A stretch of DNA of 64,000 nucleotides. Origin: Helianthus annuus. Lineage: Eukaryota > Streptophyta > Magnoliopsida > Asterales > Asteraceae. Position numbers and translations under genes: made by a program. The stretch covers positions 83,733,657 to 83,797,656 of the forward strand of contig NC_035449.2 of assembly GCF_002127325.2 (NCBI RefSeq), given 5' to 3'. Shown here in pieces: positions 45,947 to 57,955 of this stretch. Each line of letters begins with the position of its first letter. The first letter of the stretch is position 1. Under the pieces are notes generated by a model. The model searched no databases. It saw only the letters and a program-made list of their open reading frames with translations, and was not told where the DNA came from.

Positions 45947-47331
45947 TGTAACAACTCTCATTAAAATTTATAACTAGAATGATAATTAGTCAATAAGGAA
46001 ACCCTAATTGAGACACCCAAGTAATTCCGCACTAACCCTATAATTTTCGGAATAATCGAAATCAGGATCAGGGCCCCTAAAACTCAGGGGGGTAAACCCT
46101 AGTTGATAATTATCTTTAAATTTCGTTGTCTAAGCTGAGAATTTTCGAAATAGTTGATTCATCAAGCCTATGCCACTGACTAGGCTACTCTACAAATTAG
46201 ACCGAACCCTTACGGACCGTAAGGGTTATGGCTTACGGTTCGTAAGCGAGGCTATTTTCTGGCTATAAATAGCCGACCTTGGGACTTGATTTTGGAAGTT
46301 AAAACGACGGCCAAACGCTTTCTGTACGTCGAGTTATCACACTTATATTACAATTAAACACACACACTGCACTCGAATCGCTGCCACAAAACAGGGTAAT
46401 TACTCGATCGCTATTACGATTCATTTTCCGAGATCAATATATCCAAAGAATGTTTAAGTGCCGCCCACATTGGGTTATACTTTGTCGTTCGTCGTTAAAT
46501 CGATGAATGTTTAAGTATTGCACTTTGTCGTTCATTGTGAGAATTTGATTTCGTGAGTTATCGTGACTGCTGTATTGATCACTAACCCAGTTTTGTGTGC
46601 ATTATTATTGAAATTAGGTTAACCAGGCTAAATCATATTTTGTCCGTATTAAATCTGCAATGTGAGTCATTCTCTTTTTATCAACTGTTTTACAATACTC
46701 CAAATTATTTTCAGAATTATAATTACAGTGATTAAGTTGATGTAATCACCAAATTACAGCCAGTATGTGGGGTATTGTGCACATTACTACTGTTTTTATC
46801 ACAATTAGGTGGGCGAACCTAAAATTAAGTGATACGTCATTCATTGGGGCAGCCAATGGTGATATGACCACTGTCACAGATCCGGTCGAGTGATAAATAC
46901 TGTGGGTAGTTGGTTGATATCAGAAACATATGTAAAAGATCTTAATACTGTGAATTATAACAAATGTGTCGTTTTCAGTAAACTGAATGATTCACTCAGT
47001 ATTTCCCCGCTGACAAAACCTTTTTCAAACATGTTTCAGGTGATCTACTGTAATTCAGGAAAAGTGCCGGGGAGCATTTCAAGCTTAAGATAGTGGCTCA
47101 GTATAAAATAAAGAAATATGTTTTGAAATAAAGATTTATCAGAAAAATCTTATTATTGTAAATTATCGGGATTTTATCCCGAATTGTGAAATAAAATAAT
47201 CGGGAAAAGTTTTTAGCTTTATAACGATCCTGATGTTAAAATTTCCGCTGCTAAAATCATATAAACAAATATAACGGGATTTCTGTCCCGCGGCTCCTGA
47301 AACGGGTCAAACCGGGTCGGGGGCCGTGACA
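45947..47331 (+). repeat. 3' LTR (1385 bp) of the Tekay-like element
   Basis: About 99% identical to 38351-39735 with the same length. Repeats the palindromes (46207-46246) and the TATA box (46264-46271). Confidence 0.95.
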
Positions 47332-50300
47332 GACAACACCCAACCGAACAACCGGACTTTACCCGGAACACAAAAATATTGCCAAACACATTGTTTTTAC
47401 TTTTCTGAGCTAGTTCGGGTCCCCGAACACCCGAACACACCTTAAATTATATAACACACCTTCATGCACTAACTAAACATTTGAAACTTAACTAGATTGT
47501 AACTAAACCATTACAACCCAACCCTATACCCCCCCCCCCCTTCGAAACCGGTTACATGGGGGCTCACCCCACATGATTTTGTTGATTATTTTATTGATCA
47601 TGTTTAGTACTAATGAGACATTATATACAATGGACAAATGGTGAGAATGGTTAATATAAAGGCACATAAGTTCACCATCTTCTCTCATCACAACACACTT
47701 ACAAACTCCACTTTCCTCTCCCTCCTCTTGTGTTCGGCCGCCACCACCATACCCACCATCACCACCTTCAAGTTTTTCTTCAAGCGATCTACACTCATCC
47801 AAAGGTTCAAGAGACCCTACAAGTAAGCTTGGTGTGTTCGGAAGCTCAAGGACCGCTCTCGTTTTCTTTTAACCACCACATTTACACACTTGAACTCCCC
47901 TAGCCTTGTGCTAGTAGTAAGTGTCTTAGATCTTCATACTCTTCATATTTTTGTTGGTTAATAGTAAAAAGAATGGTGAAATATTAAGAACCCTAAAGAA
48001 CATAATCAAAGTCTTGAACAAAAACTAACAAAGTGATGAAGTAGTGTTAAAGTAATGATGAAATCATGTTATTCTTATGTTATTATGTTTGTTGATTGTT
48101 GTTTACTAGATAAAATGATATGGTTCATCACATGGACTTGCTAGATCATGTTTAAAGACATGAACTAGCAAGATGTGAAAGTTAAAGAAGTGTAGGATGA
48201 TGAAATCATCCACACATAAGCTATGAACTTGAATGAATGAAAGTTTCTTGAAAAATAAAGATCAAAATAAGTTATAATCTTGTAGATCTAAAGATCTATG
48301 AGTGGTTTTTCGAAAGAACCAAGTGAAAGGTATAAGTTTTGTTAAAACTTGGATCTTACATAAACTAAACACATTTTTAGTGAATAAACAAGTGTAGAAA
48401 CACTTGTATAACAAGAAAATTTCACAAAGAAATATTTTCAGAAATTATGACTAGAAGTTGTGAAAATACAAATTCTTTAAAAATAAAGCTTTTAAAGAAC
48501 CAATCACATTTTTAAAGGTAACAAGACTTACTAAGTATACTAGTAAGTTACTACATGTTTTTATAAATTTTTCAAGTTCATAAGTTTATAGTTCATGCCT
48601 ATTTTTTGTCAAGATTGGTGATTAGAGATTGTATATTGTTGGTTGTTAATTGTTTGAATGATTTTACAAAAGAAAATGATATGCTAGTAAGCATGGACGC
48701 CTCCATTTACAAAGGAAACTCTGGCGAAATTTTTCTAGAATTTCAACACTTAGAAATATTTTTCTAACAAGTGTTTACAAATATATTTTTAACCTTATTT
48801 TCAAAATAAACTTCGCCATGATTTTTATTACAAAAATACTAAGTGCCGGAGGTTGATTTTCATAAATAAAAATTGATAAATATATATGTAGAATGTATAT
48901 ATTTTATACTAAAATGCTTGTGTGATTATTTGATTATTTTGTGAACTAGTTATATTAATTTTTAGGATAAAATAATGTAACTGGTATATACCATGGAATT
49001 ACGACTCCAAAATAATACCAAAACTCTCACAAAATAAATATTTAAGTTACGCAAGTATTGTTGTATTACGAAGCGCTAAAACGTAACTTATGTATATTTC
49101 GGAAAAATACTCTCATACGTATATTTTTGATAAAGTATTATTTTGGAAAATTTATGAAGTAAAATATAATATTTTTGGGAAAAATATGTATATTTTGGAA
49201 TTAAGATGTTTTAGACAAGTGATTAAATTATATTTTCTAAGTGGGACTTAAAATATATTTTTCGGAAATTACAAGTGTACATGTATAAAAACCCTCATCC
49301 TTGGGAAGGAAATACACTTATAAAATAATTAAGAAGTGCGGATACAAAATAGTTGCCTAACTATTTTTCCTAAAAACAAAAGTTAAGTTAAAATAATTAT
49401 TATTATTTTAACAAGTATAATATCAAAGTAACGCAACTCAAAACACTAAACCTTAAACCAAGGCACGGCCCATTTGCCTAATAGACATTAGTACGTGTAG
49501 GTCGTCACGCAGCAAATCAAGTTTGAGATTGACGTTACAGGACACACACTTCTGTGAGTTCATGTCCCCCTTTTCTCTTTATTGTTTTCAGTTTTATACT
49601 TCGGGGGTGAAATACATGCGACAATTATTACAAACATTTATTTACATGGTATGGTTAGCGTAGGGAGGGTTTACTACTAGATCATGTGAGGGGTGGGTAC
49701 AACACTTAAGTCCATTAATCCTCGTTGTTAGGACCGAGGGACACAAGAGTGATAGATCTATTTGGGTGTAGCGAGCCCACACCCGTGAGGCCGGGGCGGC
49801 CCATAGAGGTGACTGTGTCTTACAGCCGAAGCCCGGTAACAAATTTGCTAGGTTTGATTTTTCCTGCACCTTCTCACACATACCAGTGGCTTTGCAACCC
49901 ATTGGTGATCTCTTTTTCCTTATTGCTACATACCAGGGACTTTTATTCATACTCTAAAGGTTTATAAAAACTCACTTTTACATGAACTCGCTCAACTTTT
50001 GTTGATTTTTCAAACTACATGTATTTCAGGAAATTAATGGATCTGGCGATGTGTGCAATCGTGTCAAGCTACGTAGGGAATAATGATGTCATCCAGGTTT
50101 AGGAGGTGTGACCCTTGCCTGGACGGGTTACAAGTCTTAAACCATGTTTTTATTCAAGTCTTTTGTTATATCGTATGAACATGTTTCAATTATGTCATGG
50201 TTGTATTTTGTTTTCATGTGTCAACTTTTAAAACAATGATGTTGTGGTAACTTTTAAAACTTAATGAATGGATGACTATCATGTGTTTTATTTCATATAG

Positions 50301-50800
50301 CATTGTTATGATTGTGCTATGGTATTAAGAAGTCACACCAAATAAACCCACGCTTCCGCAAAAGCCAGGGTGTGACAATACGCAACTTTGTGAACACAAT
50401 TAGTTGGACCTATATTTGATGCATGCTAGTGTTTTTATATTTCCATGCCTTAGTATATTTTTATGCCATGTAGGATTGATAACAACTTTTCTATTAATGT
50501 TAGTAGCTAAATTTGTATGCTCACCAATGCTTAATGTGTTGACATCTATTTTAATTTATATTACAGGAAATTTATGATATGACGTTTCAAGAATCTAGTA
50601 GGATGGATTTAGAAACACATTTTGATTTTATGCGCCTCTCTTTTTGTTTGTATTTCCATTTAAAAACAATGTATCATTTAGTTTATCAATGAAATTTGTG
50701 TTTAACTAAATACTGAAACATTTAGCAAGTTATGATGTCTCGAGCAATCTATTTTGTCCCGCCCCGATATTTACGCGATCGGTTGGGGTGTGACACTGCA

Positions 50801-51266
50801 CACGCATGGCTTGCGCGACATTTGGGACCATACCCATTCAAGTCCCCAGTCCAGTGTTGTTCCCATGCGCAGATGGTAAACTCTAGACTTGATGCATGTT
50901 TTGCTATCTTGATGTTTGTGGGGGCAACCCCACTTGAGTTGTGCAGTTGTAAGTGTATGCACTTTTGAGATAGTGCACACTTGGGATGTGACTTGAGAAG
51001 GTGTATATGCGCAAGTGTGGCCTGATAAGGCGCACATCGGCGCATGTGGAAAAGTAGATTTAACACTTGATTGTTTCGGTGCATGGCGCATGATCATGTG
51101 ATTTCTGGGGGGAAAACGCACACTTGCGCATGCAGAAGGAATTTTGAATTTTGAAAGAATCGTTGGAGATATGGTTTGGTGGAAAGGGGGGGGGGTAATT
51201 TGACCACTGACACTGTGCGAAAATCATAAAGGTTGCCATGTCAAGGTTACCTTTTCGTCTTGTGTC
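50801..51266. other. Non-coding stretch rich in GCGCA words
   Basis: Short motifs such as GCGCA and GCGCATG recur at irregular spacing (50813, 50865, 51008, 51030-51045, 51080-51130). No ORF of interest. It may be the upstream part of the element whose coding remnant begins at 51786. Confidence 0.35.
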
Positions 51267-51472
51267 AAGAGAGTCAGTGGCGAAGTATAGAAGGGGCGGG
51301 GAGGGGGGCCCGACCCCCGAACTTTTCGCTCAGTAGTGTTATATATGTAGTTTTCGTACATAAATTTTTGGGTATATACGTTTTCGACCACTTGGTTCTA
51401 TAGAAATTTTTTGACGTTTTCGACCCCCCCCCCCCGGCGTCATTCGGGTCAAGCTTCGCCACTGAAGAGAGT
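51267..51472. mobile_element. hAT-type MITE, 190 bp, TSD aagagagt
   Basis: The element is 51275-51464, with inverted ends CAGTGGCGAAG (left) and, on the opposite strand of the right end, CAGTGGCGAAGCTTG. Perfect 8-bp duplications aagagagt lie at 51267-51274 and 51465-51472. It holds G- and C-runs, and no gene. Confidence 0.92.
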
Positions 51473-51592
51473 CGCTGTCATGCACGTGAGTGATCAGTCG
51501 TTACTCTTTTGTAGCGAGATGTGTCGCTTCTTGATTGGGCCACTGTGGCAAGTGGGCTTGACACGATTACCTATTGCATTACATGCAATGGG

Positions 51593-51600
51593 TATAAATA
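51593..51600 (+). promoter_or_regulatory. TATA box upstream of the decayed transposon gene
   Basis: TATAAATA, followed by a CT-rich leader-like stretch (51610-51700). The remnant's ATG lies at 51786. Confidence 0.55.
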
Positions 51601-51785
51601 GGCGATTAGGTTTCCCCCCATCACCACTTCTCCAACTTTCCATCTCCATTTTCTCTCTCAAACCTCTACATTATCTTCAAATCTTCAACCATGTTCTTCA
51701 CTTTCTTTTCATATTTCCATATTTTCTTTGAATCTTCGAATATTCAAGTCTCTTTTTAGAAAGTATTCATATACTGTTGAGGCGA

Positions 51786-53278
51786 ATGTGTACATCTTCT
51801 CAACATAAAGAGACGACGAGGGAGCCAAAAGTACAGATGATAAAGACGATGTCACTTAAGTGGAAATACATTGAGTTGAACGTCGAAAATTTTGAGGGTG
51901 CGATCTTCTCGGTGAAGGGCCAAACTGTCGCGGATGCATCGGCAGGCATGATTACATTATATGTCAATTTCTTTGGTGAAAGGAACTTCCGACTTCCCAT
52001 TACCAAGTTCCTTGCGAAGGTTATAAAAATATATGGCTTCTATATATCCTAGTTAAGTCTACTAGGCATGGTGCACCTTAGAAATTTTGAATCTTGCTGC
52101 CAGACACAGGACGTGGATCCGAATGTGCCCAAGTTTCGGGCTTTTTTTTATAATTTGCAGTGCACGCAAGGGTTCCACTCTTTTGGGTTGCACCATGCTA
52201 CAAAGAAGATATTATCGACCCCACCGAAGAGTTTTCATGATTGGAAAGGCAAATTCTTCTACATCAAAGACGTGGTATTCCCGGTGGCAATGAGTATTAG
52301 AGAAGTTGCGGAGATACCGAAAGAGGCCTTGTAGATTCCCAAAGGTTGGTATGAGAAGTTGCGCCCGTCACCATGGAAAGTCCTAGTTGAGAGGGCTTTA
52401 GTAGTTGTGGGAACGAGCGCTCAGTGGAGACCATAGAGTAAACATGTGTTTGTGTATCTAGACGATGAAGTAGGTAATTGTGCCTTCTCTCTTAGGCTTA
52501 ATTATGTTTCTATTTGTGTTTTATTTAGTTGTCATGCATAGAGAAACCTACACACAATGTCCTTCTGGAGGGCGCTCCTGGTGCAATAGGTGTGGAAGTG
52601 TCTTTGGTTCAACACCCTACCCGAAAGGGACCTATAGGGCAACCTTTCTGTGGTGCGGGTGTCAGTGGTGGTGATGATGTTGGCTCTTCGCCCATGCTCC
52701 TAGGTGAGACGAAGATATGGAATTATTATCGAACATACACTGAACAAGGGGCGGGTGAACCTCGTCAGCGCAAGTAGACATTTAAACAGGGTGATGCCAT
52801 TAGATCAACGGTTGTTTGCCAAATATTTTTTCAAGGTTGTGTTCCGCCCGGGGAGTTGATGAATCAGAGGATGCGCTCATGAGAGAGCTTGTATAACCAT
52901 CATGCCTTTGCGATGTCCACAAGCGCTGAAATATCATGCGAGTGGCGCATCATTGCTGAAGAAAGAGATGCTTTTATTGCCTTCAATGCCAAGTATCAGG
53001 CTGCGAAACAGATTTTCGCAGAGGTGTATGCCAAATTTGCTAATGGAAATAAGTTTATGGAGTGGGCAGTTATTGGTGGCAACAAGAGAGCTAAAAAGGT
53101 TGTTGTTGAGCTAGCGGAGGCTAAGAAGAATTAGGCAGAAGCTTGTGAGAAGGATTACAATACTATGTTCACTGCTTGTGAACAAATTAACAATCTGAAG
53201 GCTCAGAACGATGAACCTAAATAACAGAATGATGAGCTGAAAGAGCAGATTGATTTGGTTAAACTTGATGGCGAGTGA
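51786..53278 (+). pseudogene. Decayed gene resembling the 'putative gypsy type transposon' (Transposase_28-like) family
   Basis: From the ATG at 51786 the frame reads NFFGERNFRLPITKFLAKVIKIYGFYIS, a stop, then LSLLGMVHLRNFE and KKILSTPPKSFHDWKGKFFYIKD, which matches from memory the plant protein domain named 'putative gypsy type transposon'. Further stops occur at about 52332 and 52434. A GT...AG interval (about 52468-52526) may be an intron, because the next coding piece is in another frame. That piece runs with more stops into a helical, coiled-coil-like tail (CEWRIIAEERDAFIAFNAKYQAAKQ, AQNDEPK, NDELKEQIDLVK). Several stops sit where CAG, CAA or CGA codons could have stood. It is not functional. 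Confidence 0.65.
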
Positions 53279-53336
53279 GCATAATAGAAAATTTGTCTTA
53301 ACATGACTATAAATTCACAATTTTGTCAATCTAAAA

Positions 53337-54224
53337 TCTATACTATATAATAAAAGAAACCATCTACGGAACACGCGTCAATCAATGAGGCTATCAAATA
53401 TTCGGGTTTTCCCGTCTAAACAAAAAAAATTGAAATATTATTTGATTTTGATAATATCTTTTGTTAAAGATAACTTAATCCATTAAAAAAAACTTAATCC
53501 ATAAAGATAACTTAATCTATTAAAAAAACTTAATCCATTAAAATTTTCAAATTTTAAATTTTATCAAAAAAAAAAAAAAATGGGTGTTGGGTTTTGAATT
53601 ATTTGCTATAAGGGTTTCAATCGACAAGTCATAGGATGTGTGCGATTATCTTGAACTATCTAAATGATGTTATTGGATGGAGAGAACCAATATTTAATGA
53701 ATAAGAAGTAATCTCTCCAGGATTGTCATTGTTATTATTATTATTATTTTTTTACATTTGTCTCCTTCCCATTGTTCTTTTTTTTTACATTTGTTTTCTT
53801 CACGATTAATATGCATTAGAGATCTGTTTTTTTTTTATTGAATTTTAGCTTTGATTTAAAGATGGAAGTTTATTTAGGGACTTCTTTTCGATCAATGTCG
53901 ATGAGGATCAGATAACAATATAAGCTCATTGAGGTTTGAACCAAATTTTTGTATCGAAGGAAATTCTCAATTTTTTCTTCAAATTTCCAATTTTGATTTC
54001 CTTTCTTTTGTTTAATAAAGACGACAAATGTTGAGAGGTTTAAAACCAAGTTTTAGTATTGAATATTGACAGAAATTTTCAAAAAAAAAATGTTCAAATT
54101 TCTAATTTTAATTTTCTTTCTTTTTGTTTAATTCATTCTTTTTTTAATAATAAATTTTGCAATTTTACTATTTAATATATATTTTATTTTTTCAACCCGT
54201 GTAATATACGGGGTTATAACCTAG
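53337..54224 (+). mobile_element. Non-autonomous Helitron, 888 bp
   Basis: The 5' end TCTATACTATATAATAAAAG follows an A, and the 3' end CTAG is followed by a T, as expected for insertion between A and T without duplication. A hairpin with arms CCCGT and ACGGG (54196-54212) lies about 8 bases before CTAG. No Rep/helicase coding sequence and no host exon recognised inside; it is AT-rich with poly(A) and poly(T) runs. Confidence 0.85.
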
Positions 54225-54562
54225 TGCATTATTATATAGTAGTATAGATACTTACATATTACCAATATTCTAAATAATATTAATTTATTTTATTGTAATA
54301 AAGTTTTTTTTCTAAAATAGTTACATTATTGTTTTCTTATATTTAGTGTTTGATGATTTTAATTTAATTGATTGGTTTTAACTATGATCAACTGCTTTGA
54401 CTGTGAGGAATTTCAAATAAATTTTAATTGTGAATTTAGTTGACAATACAACTAGTAATAAGTAATAAAATGGATCACGAGTGGTTTATGATTCATTAAT
54501 GTTATTAGGCATGATATATGGTTATCAAGACAAGAATAATCTATATTGCTGATTGTAGTATA
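54225..54562. other. Intergenic stretch, no feature recognised
   Basis: AT-rich DNA between the Helitron and the nested MITEs. I see nothing I can support. Confidence 0.45.
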
Positions 54563-56022
54563 GTATAAGTTAGAGATGGGTAGGGCTGTAAACGAATCGA
54601 ACGTTCGGCGAACAGTTCGTGAATCGTTCGGCGGGAAATTCGTTTATGTTCGTTCGATTAGCTTAACGAACGGAGACAAACAAAAACTTTCGTTCGGTTA
54701 GCTTAGCGAACGAACACGAACACAGGTCTACTTCGTTCAACTACGTTCGTGAACGTTCGATAATATGTTCGGTTAGTTACGTTCATGTTCATTTGTTTAT
54801 ATTAAAAAAACAATAAATAATAAACCTTTTATCTAAACAAATTGAAAACTTGAAACCATATTTTTTTTCTAAGTTAGCTAAAATTTGGACATTCTAAGAC
54901 ATTTATGAGGATAATTATGTCTAAGTTAGTTAAATTTGATTCATCGTTTGGTGGTGTAGTTGACTTCTTGTGTTTTGATTTATAATTTGATGGTTGTATT
55001 TAACTACTTATATCAAATGGTTAAGGATAATAATGTGTTTATGTTTTATTTTCAAGTTAAATGTTCGTTTGCGTTCGTTTTTATTTGATTTCATTCGTTT
55101 GTGCTCGAGACCAGTGTTCACGAACTCTTCGTGAACAACTGAATTTGCTTAACGAACGAACACGAACACAAACTTATGTTCGGTATGCGTTCGTGAACAG
55201 TTCGCGAACATGTTAATTTCCTTAACGAACGAACACGAACATGGCCTTGTTCGTGTTCGTTCGGTTCGCTTACAGCCCTAGAGATGGGCATAACAACCGG
55301 TTTCAAACCCGATCCAATAGACCTTACCTGGAACTGGTTTCAGTTTCTACCCGCTTTATTGAAGAACCGGTTTCGGGTTCAAAAAACCCGTAGGTTTTTA
55401 CCCGGTTTCACTTTTTATATAAAAAATAATTCGTACCCGGTTCCTACCTAAAACCGGTTCCTCCATAATCAATTCCAACCCGATGCAAGATGGAAAAGGA
55501 AGAAGAACATTGGTTGTTGTTCCCAACTAAAGAAAAAAAATAACAGAGAGAAACGTAATGTTTAATGTTGGTGGTGAAGTCTCGAAGACGTATATGGTGC
55601 TTGTTTGCTTGTACATTAGCTGGTTAAGTTGTAGACTTGTAGCCTTTTACAGTAACTATAATGACTTGTACCATACTTTTTTGTACTTCTGTAAAAAATA
55701 AGTCTTTTTTTTTCAAAGTGCTTTACAGCCTGTCAAAGACTATATCATATTATAATAAACGTACGGAAATGGATCTGGAAACATCAGTCTATAGAGGTAT
55801 TCACTTTATTTATGTGAAATATCCGAAGGAACCGGTCCTGGTTACAACCCTATCCAGAATCGGTTAGTATCGGTTTTAGTATTTATGGTTTAAAATCGGA
55901 TAGGAACTGAAACTGCTTCTTACAAGAAACGGTTCCATTCACACTAATTCAAGAATCGGGTACGGTTAGCAACCGGTTCCAGATATAAAAAAAAACCCGA
56001 TACGCTCATTTCTACTATAAGT
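54563..56022. mobile_element. Outer hAT-type MITE, interrupted, near-perfect 8-bp TSD
   Basis: Ends TAGAGATGGGC...GCTCATTTCTA (54571 and 56014, counting through the insert), flanked by gtataagt (54563-54570) and ctataagt (56015-56022), one mismatch. Body 55281-56014 carries repeated ACCGGTT(T/C) words. A second MITE sits after its first ten bases. No transposase. Confidence 0.7.
54573..55288. mobile_element. Inner hAT-type MITE, 700 bp, TSD gagatggg
   Basis: The element is 54581-55280, with inverted ends TAGGGCTGTAAACGAA and, on the opposite strand, TAGGGCTGTAAGCGAA. Perfect 8-bp duplications gagatggg lie at 54573-54580 and 55281-55288. Subterminal CGAACGAACACGAAC words occur in both orientations, so much of each end can fold back. 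No coding region. Confidence 0.92.
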
Positions 56023-56171
56023 GACTATAACATGGTATTGCATTTTAAGACATAATAAACTCCATGGTCCATTTAGACTAGAAAGGCCCAATATGATTAT
56101 CAAGACATGTAAGGACGTCACCATCTATTAAGATCCATCATGACTATTGTAGACCTAATATAATCAACCAA
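56023..56171. repeat. Left copy of a short duplicated flank
   Basis: CAAGACATGTAAGG and CTATTAAGATCCATCATG (56101-56142) recur at 56531-56572 on the other side of the MITE-like element, so a local duplication predates or accompanied that insertion. Confidence 0.5.
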
Positions 56172-56515
56172 GGGTGCACGGGACACCTTCGGTGACCCCA
56201 TACGGGGACTTAATTTGCCGTGCGGGTACACCGTCACCAACAAAAGTATACCGCGCGGGGAGTGTTTAGCTCGGTGTGTGCTCACCGATTGAGAAAGAGG
56301 AGAGAGAGGGGGTGATTGGTTGTTAATGTGCGTCCACCCTTTTTCCATCAATCATTTTTTTTTCTTCTTTTTTTATAAAAAAATAATTGTTTGAGTGGAG
56401 TGATGCCAACGTTTAAGTACAAAATGGGGAGTTAAGGGAGGAGTTGACGTGACGCGTGCTGATTGGGTGTGTGTAAGAGAGGTCACTCCCCCTTAGAGGA
56501 GTGCCCCTTACACCC
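56172..56515. mobile_element. Possible Harbinger-like MITE, 344 bp
   Basis: Inverted ends GGGTGCACGGGACAC and, on the opposite strand, GGGTGTAAGGGGCAC. Flanking trinucleotides are caa and taa, so a TAA-type duplication is only partly supported. No ORF. Confidence 0.5.
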
Positions 56516-56905
56516 TAAGGCTTGCATTATCAAGACATGTAAGGTCATCATGATCTATTAAGATCCATCATGCCAGGTAATGTCATCATGATCTGTTATG
56601 ACTTGCTACAACTCGTTATAACTATTCGAGACCTAACATGACATATAAAGCCAATCACAGTCCATTTAAAGAATTATCAATGTTGAGTTCCAATATGTTA
56701 CTATTAAAACATGTATGATATGTTACTGCTCAATATATCTAGCATGACTCATGACAACTCAATCTAACATTTTAAGGTTTCATGACCCATTAAAAGTTAC
56801 CATGACCTTGGGTATACTTTGGGTAATAGATAACGATGATCAAACAAGCTAGGTTAATCATATTCAAAATTCGTCAATCATTGCATGTTTGGATGAAGTA
56901 GGGAT

Positions 56906-57265
56906 GTAAACGAGCCGAGACAGGGTTGGTTCAGGCTTGGCTCATTTAAAAAGCGAGCCAAGTCGAGTTGGCTTGTTTATCTTAACCAAGTGGCGGATCT
57001 TGCCTGTTGAACGTGTCAGGGCCGAAAGACACGGGCACTAAAAAAAGCCCGGGCAAGCCCGGGCCAAACATAGTATATATAAAAAAATTTGATCGAAATG
57101 CGAAAATTAGCACTACGGCCGAAAAACTTGCCCGGGCCGTGGCCCTGCCACAACCCTATTAAGATCCGCCCATGATCTTAACGAGCTAAATGTTTGGCTC
57201 GGGCATGACTTGTCAAACGCTTGAGCCAGATTGTGGCTCGTCGAGCTAACTCGTTTATTTCCAAA
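56906..57265. mobile_element. Degenerate MITE-like sequence carrying a nested hAT MITE
   Basis: The outer sequence starts GTAGGGATGTAAACGAGCC (56902-56920) and has GAGCC/GGCTC words in both orientations, resembling the 54581 family, but I cannot find its right end. The inner element is 56987-57174, with ends CAAGTGGCGGATCTTG and, on the opposite strand, CATGGGCGGATCTTAA. Its perfect 8-bp TSDs atcttaac lie at 56979-56986 and 57175-57182. Confidence 0.75.
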
Positions 57266-57899
57266 AATATACCTTTGTTTTGTATTTTTTACATGCATAA
57301 CATCAAAAAAACAATAAGTAAAACAATATTTTTGCTAATTAAATAGTATATACTAGTTAAAGACCATTGTTTTAGGTTTTATATATATATATATATATGG
57401 CAATGCTCTATAAGAAACCCTTAATTTTTAGATAACTTTACAAACTTAACATGTGGCCTACATTTATCCACGTTATCCAAATCAACTCATTATGCTTATT
57501 GCTCTAAGGGTATATTAGTAATTATACATCTATCCACCCAACCCAAGAACTCTTCCCCATTTGATTTGACAGTAGCATTAATGCCCATCACCTCACAAAT
57601 CACCATACCCCCCATTTATAGATTATTTCATTTTTAAAAGCCAAAATTTCTAGATCTCGTCCCTCATATCTCCTTTAACATCTTCACCTGCATACCACCG
57701 CACCACCACCATCATCACCACCGCACCACCATCAGTATTGTACCTCCGGCACCACCGTAAACACCTCCAACCCTGTTGCAGAACCCCCACCACCGTTGCA
57801 CCTTTACCACCGTCGGCCGACCCCCGCTGCACAACCCCCACCACTGCCACCACTGCCCCTCTACCACTGCCATCCCCCAACCCCCAACCCATATATTCA
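57266..57899. other. Non-coding stretch with AT dinucleotide run and CCACC-rich DNA
   Basis: A (AT)n run lies near 57381-57398. From about 57690 to 57890 the DNA is rich in CACCACC and CCCCCA words, giving Pro/Thr/Ser-rich frames of low complexity. This resembles the CCACC-rich interior of the Mutator-like element at 25407, but I could not find inverted ends. Confidence 0.4.
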
Positions 57900-57955
57900 G
57901 ATGTGGAACTGAATATATTCAACCCAAATGGCTATACTTTATTCCTTGAAGAACC

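Larger units (their letters stand above)
38346..47336 (+). mobile_element. Nearly intact Tekay-like chromovirus (Ty3/gypsy), 8981 bp, with two extra ORFs
   Basis: The element is 38351-47331, with perfect TSDs gacaa at 38346-38350 and 47332-47336. LTRs are 1385 bp each and differ by about 14 substitutions by hand count (about 1%). The order is LTR, primer-binding site, ORF1, ORF2, gag-pol with chromodomain, purine tract, LTR. The gag-pol frame is interrupted only by two in-frame stops. Two ORFs lie between the primer site and gag, a place where chromoviruses normally have only a leader. Confidence 0.95.
37792..50382 (+). mobile_element. Solo LTR (about 3.6 kb) split by the Tekay-like element, TSD atacg
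   Basis: Ends TGTGACAACCC at 37797 and GGGTGTGACA at 50377; perfect 5-bp duplications atacg at 37792-37796 and 50378-50382. The LTR consists of 37797-38350 plus 47337-50377 (about 3595 bp). The right part has no primer site, purine tract or ORF with family resemblance; a long C-run lies near 47530. 47337-50377 is therefore LTR, not gene space. Confidence 0.88.
24352..50800 (+). mobile_element. Old solo LTR (about 2.3 kb) split by four insertions
   Basis: Proposed ends are TGTAACAAGCC at 24357 and GGGGTGTGACA at 50795, with flanking 5-mers ctgcg (24352-24356) and ctgca (50796-50800), one mismatch. Removing the inserts defined by their own TSDs leaves 24357-24453, 24868-25406, 27035-27341, 36855-37796 and 50383-50795, about 2298 bp, a normal LTR length for this window. 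The pieces look like LTR sequence (CT-rich leader near 25300-25380, typical gypsy LTR end near 50770). None of the LTR pieces has coding potential, so 36855-37791 and 50383-50795 hold nothing else I can see. The imperfect TSD makes this less certain than the nested elements. Confidence 0.55.

Noticed and set aside
47337..50377. Possible gene space right of the Tekay-like element
   Set aside because: The TSD atacg and matching ends show that this is the second half of a solo LTR; the ORFs inside are short and unrelated to known proteins.
56172..56515. Confident Harbinger assignment
   Set aside because: Inverted ends are clear, but the flanking caa/taa do not form a perfect duplication, so it is listed only as possible.
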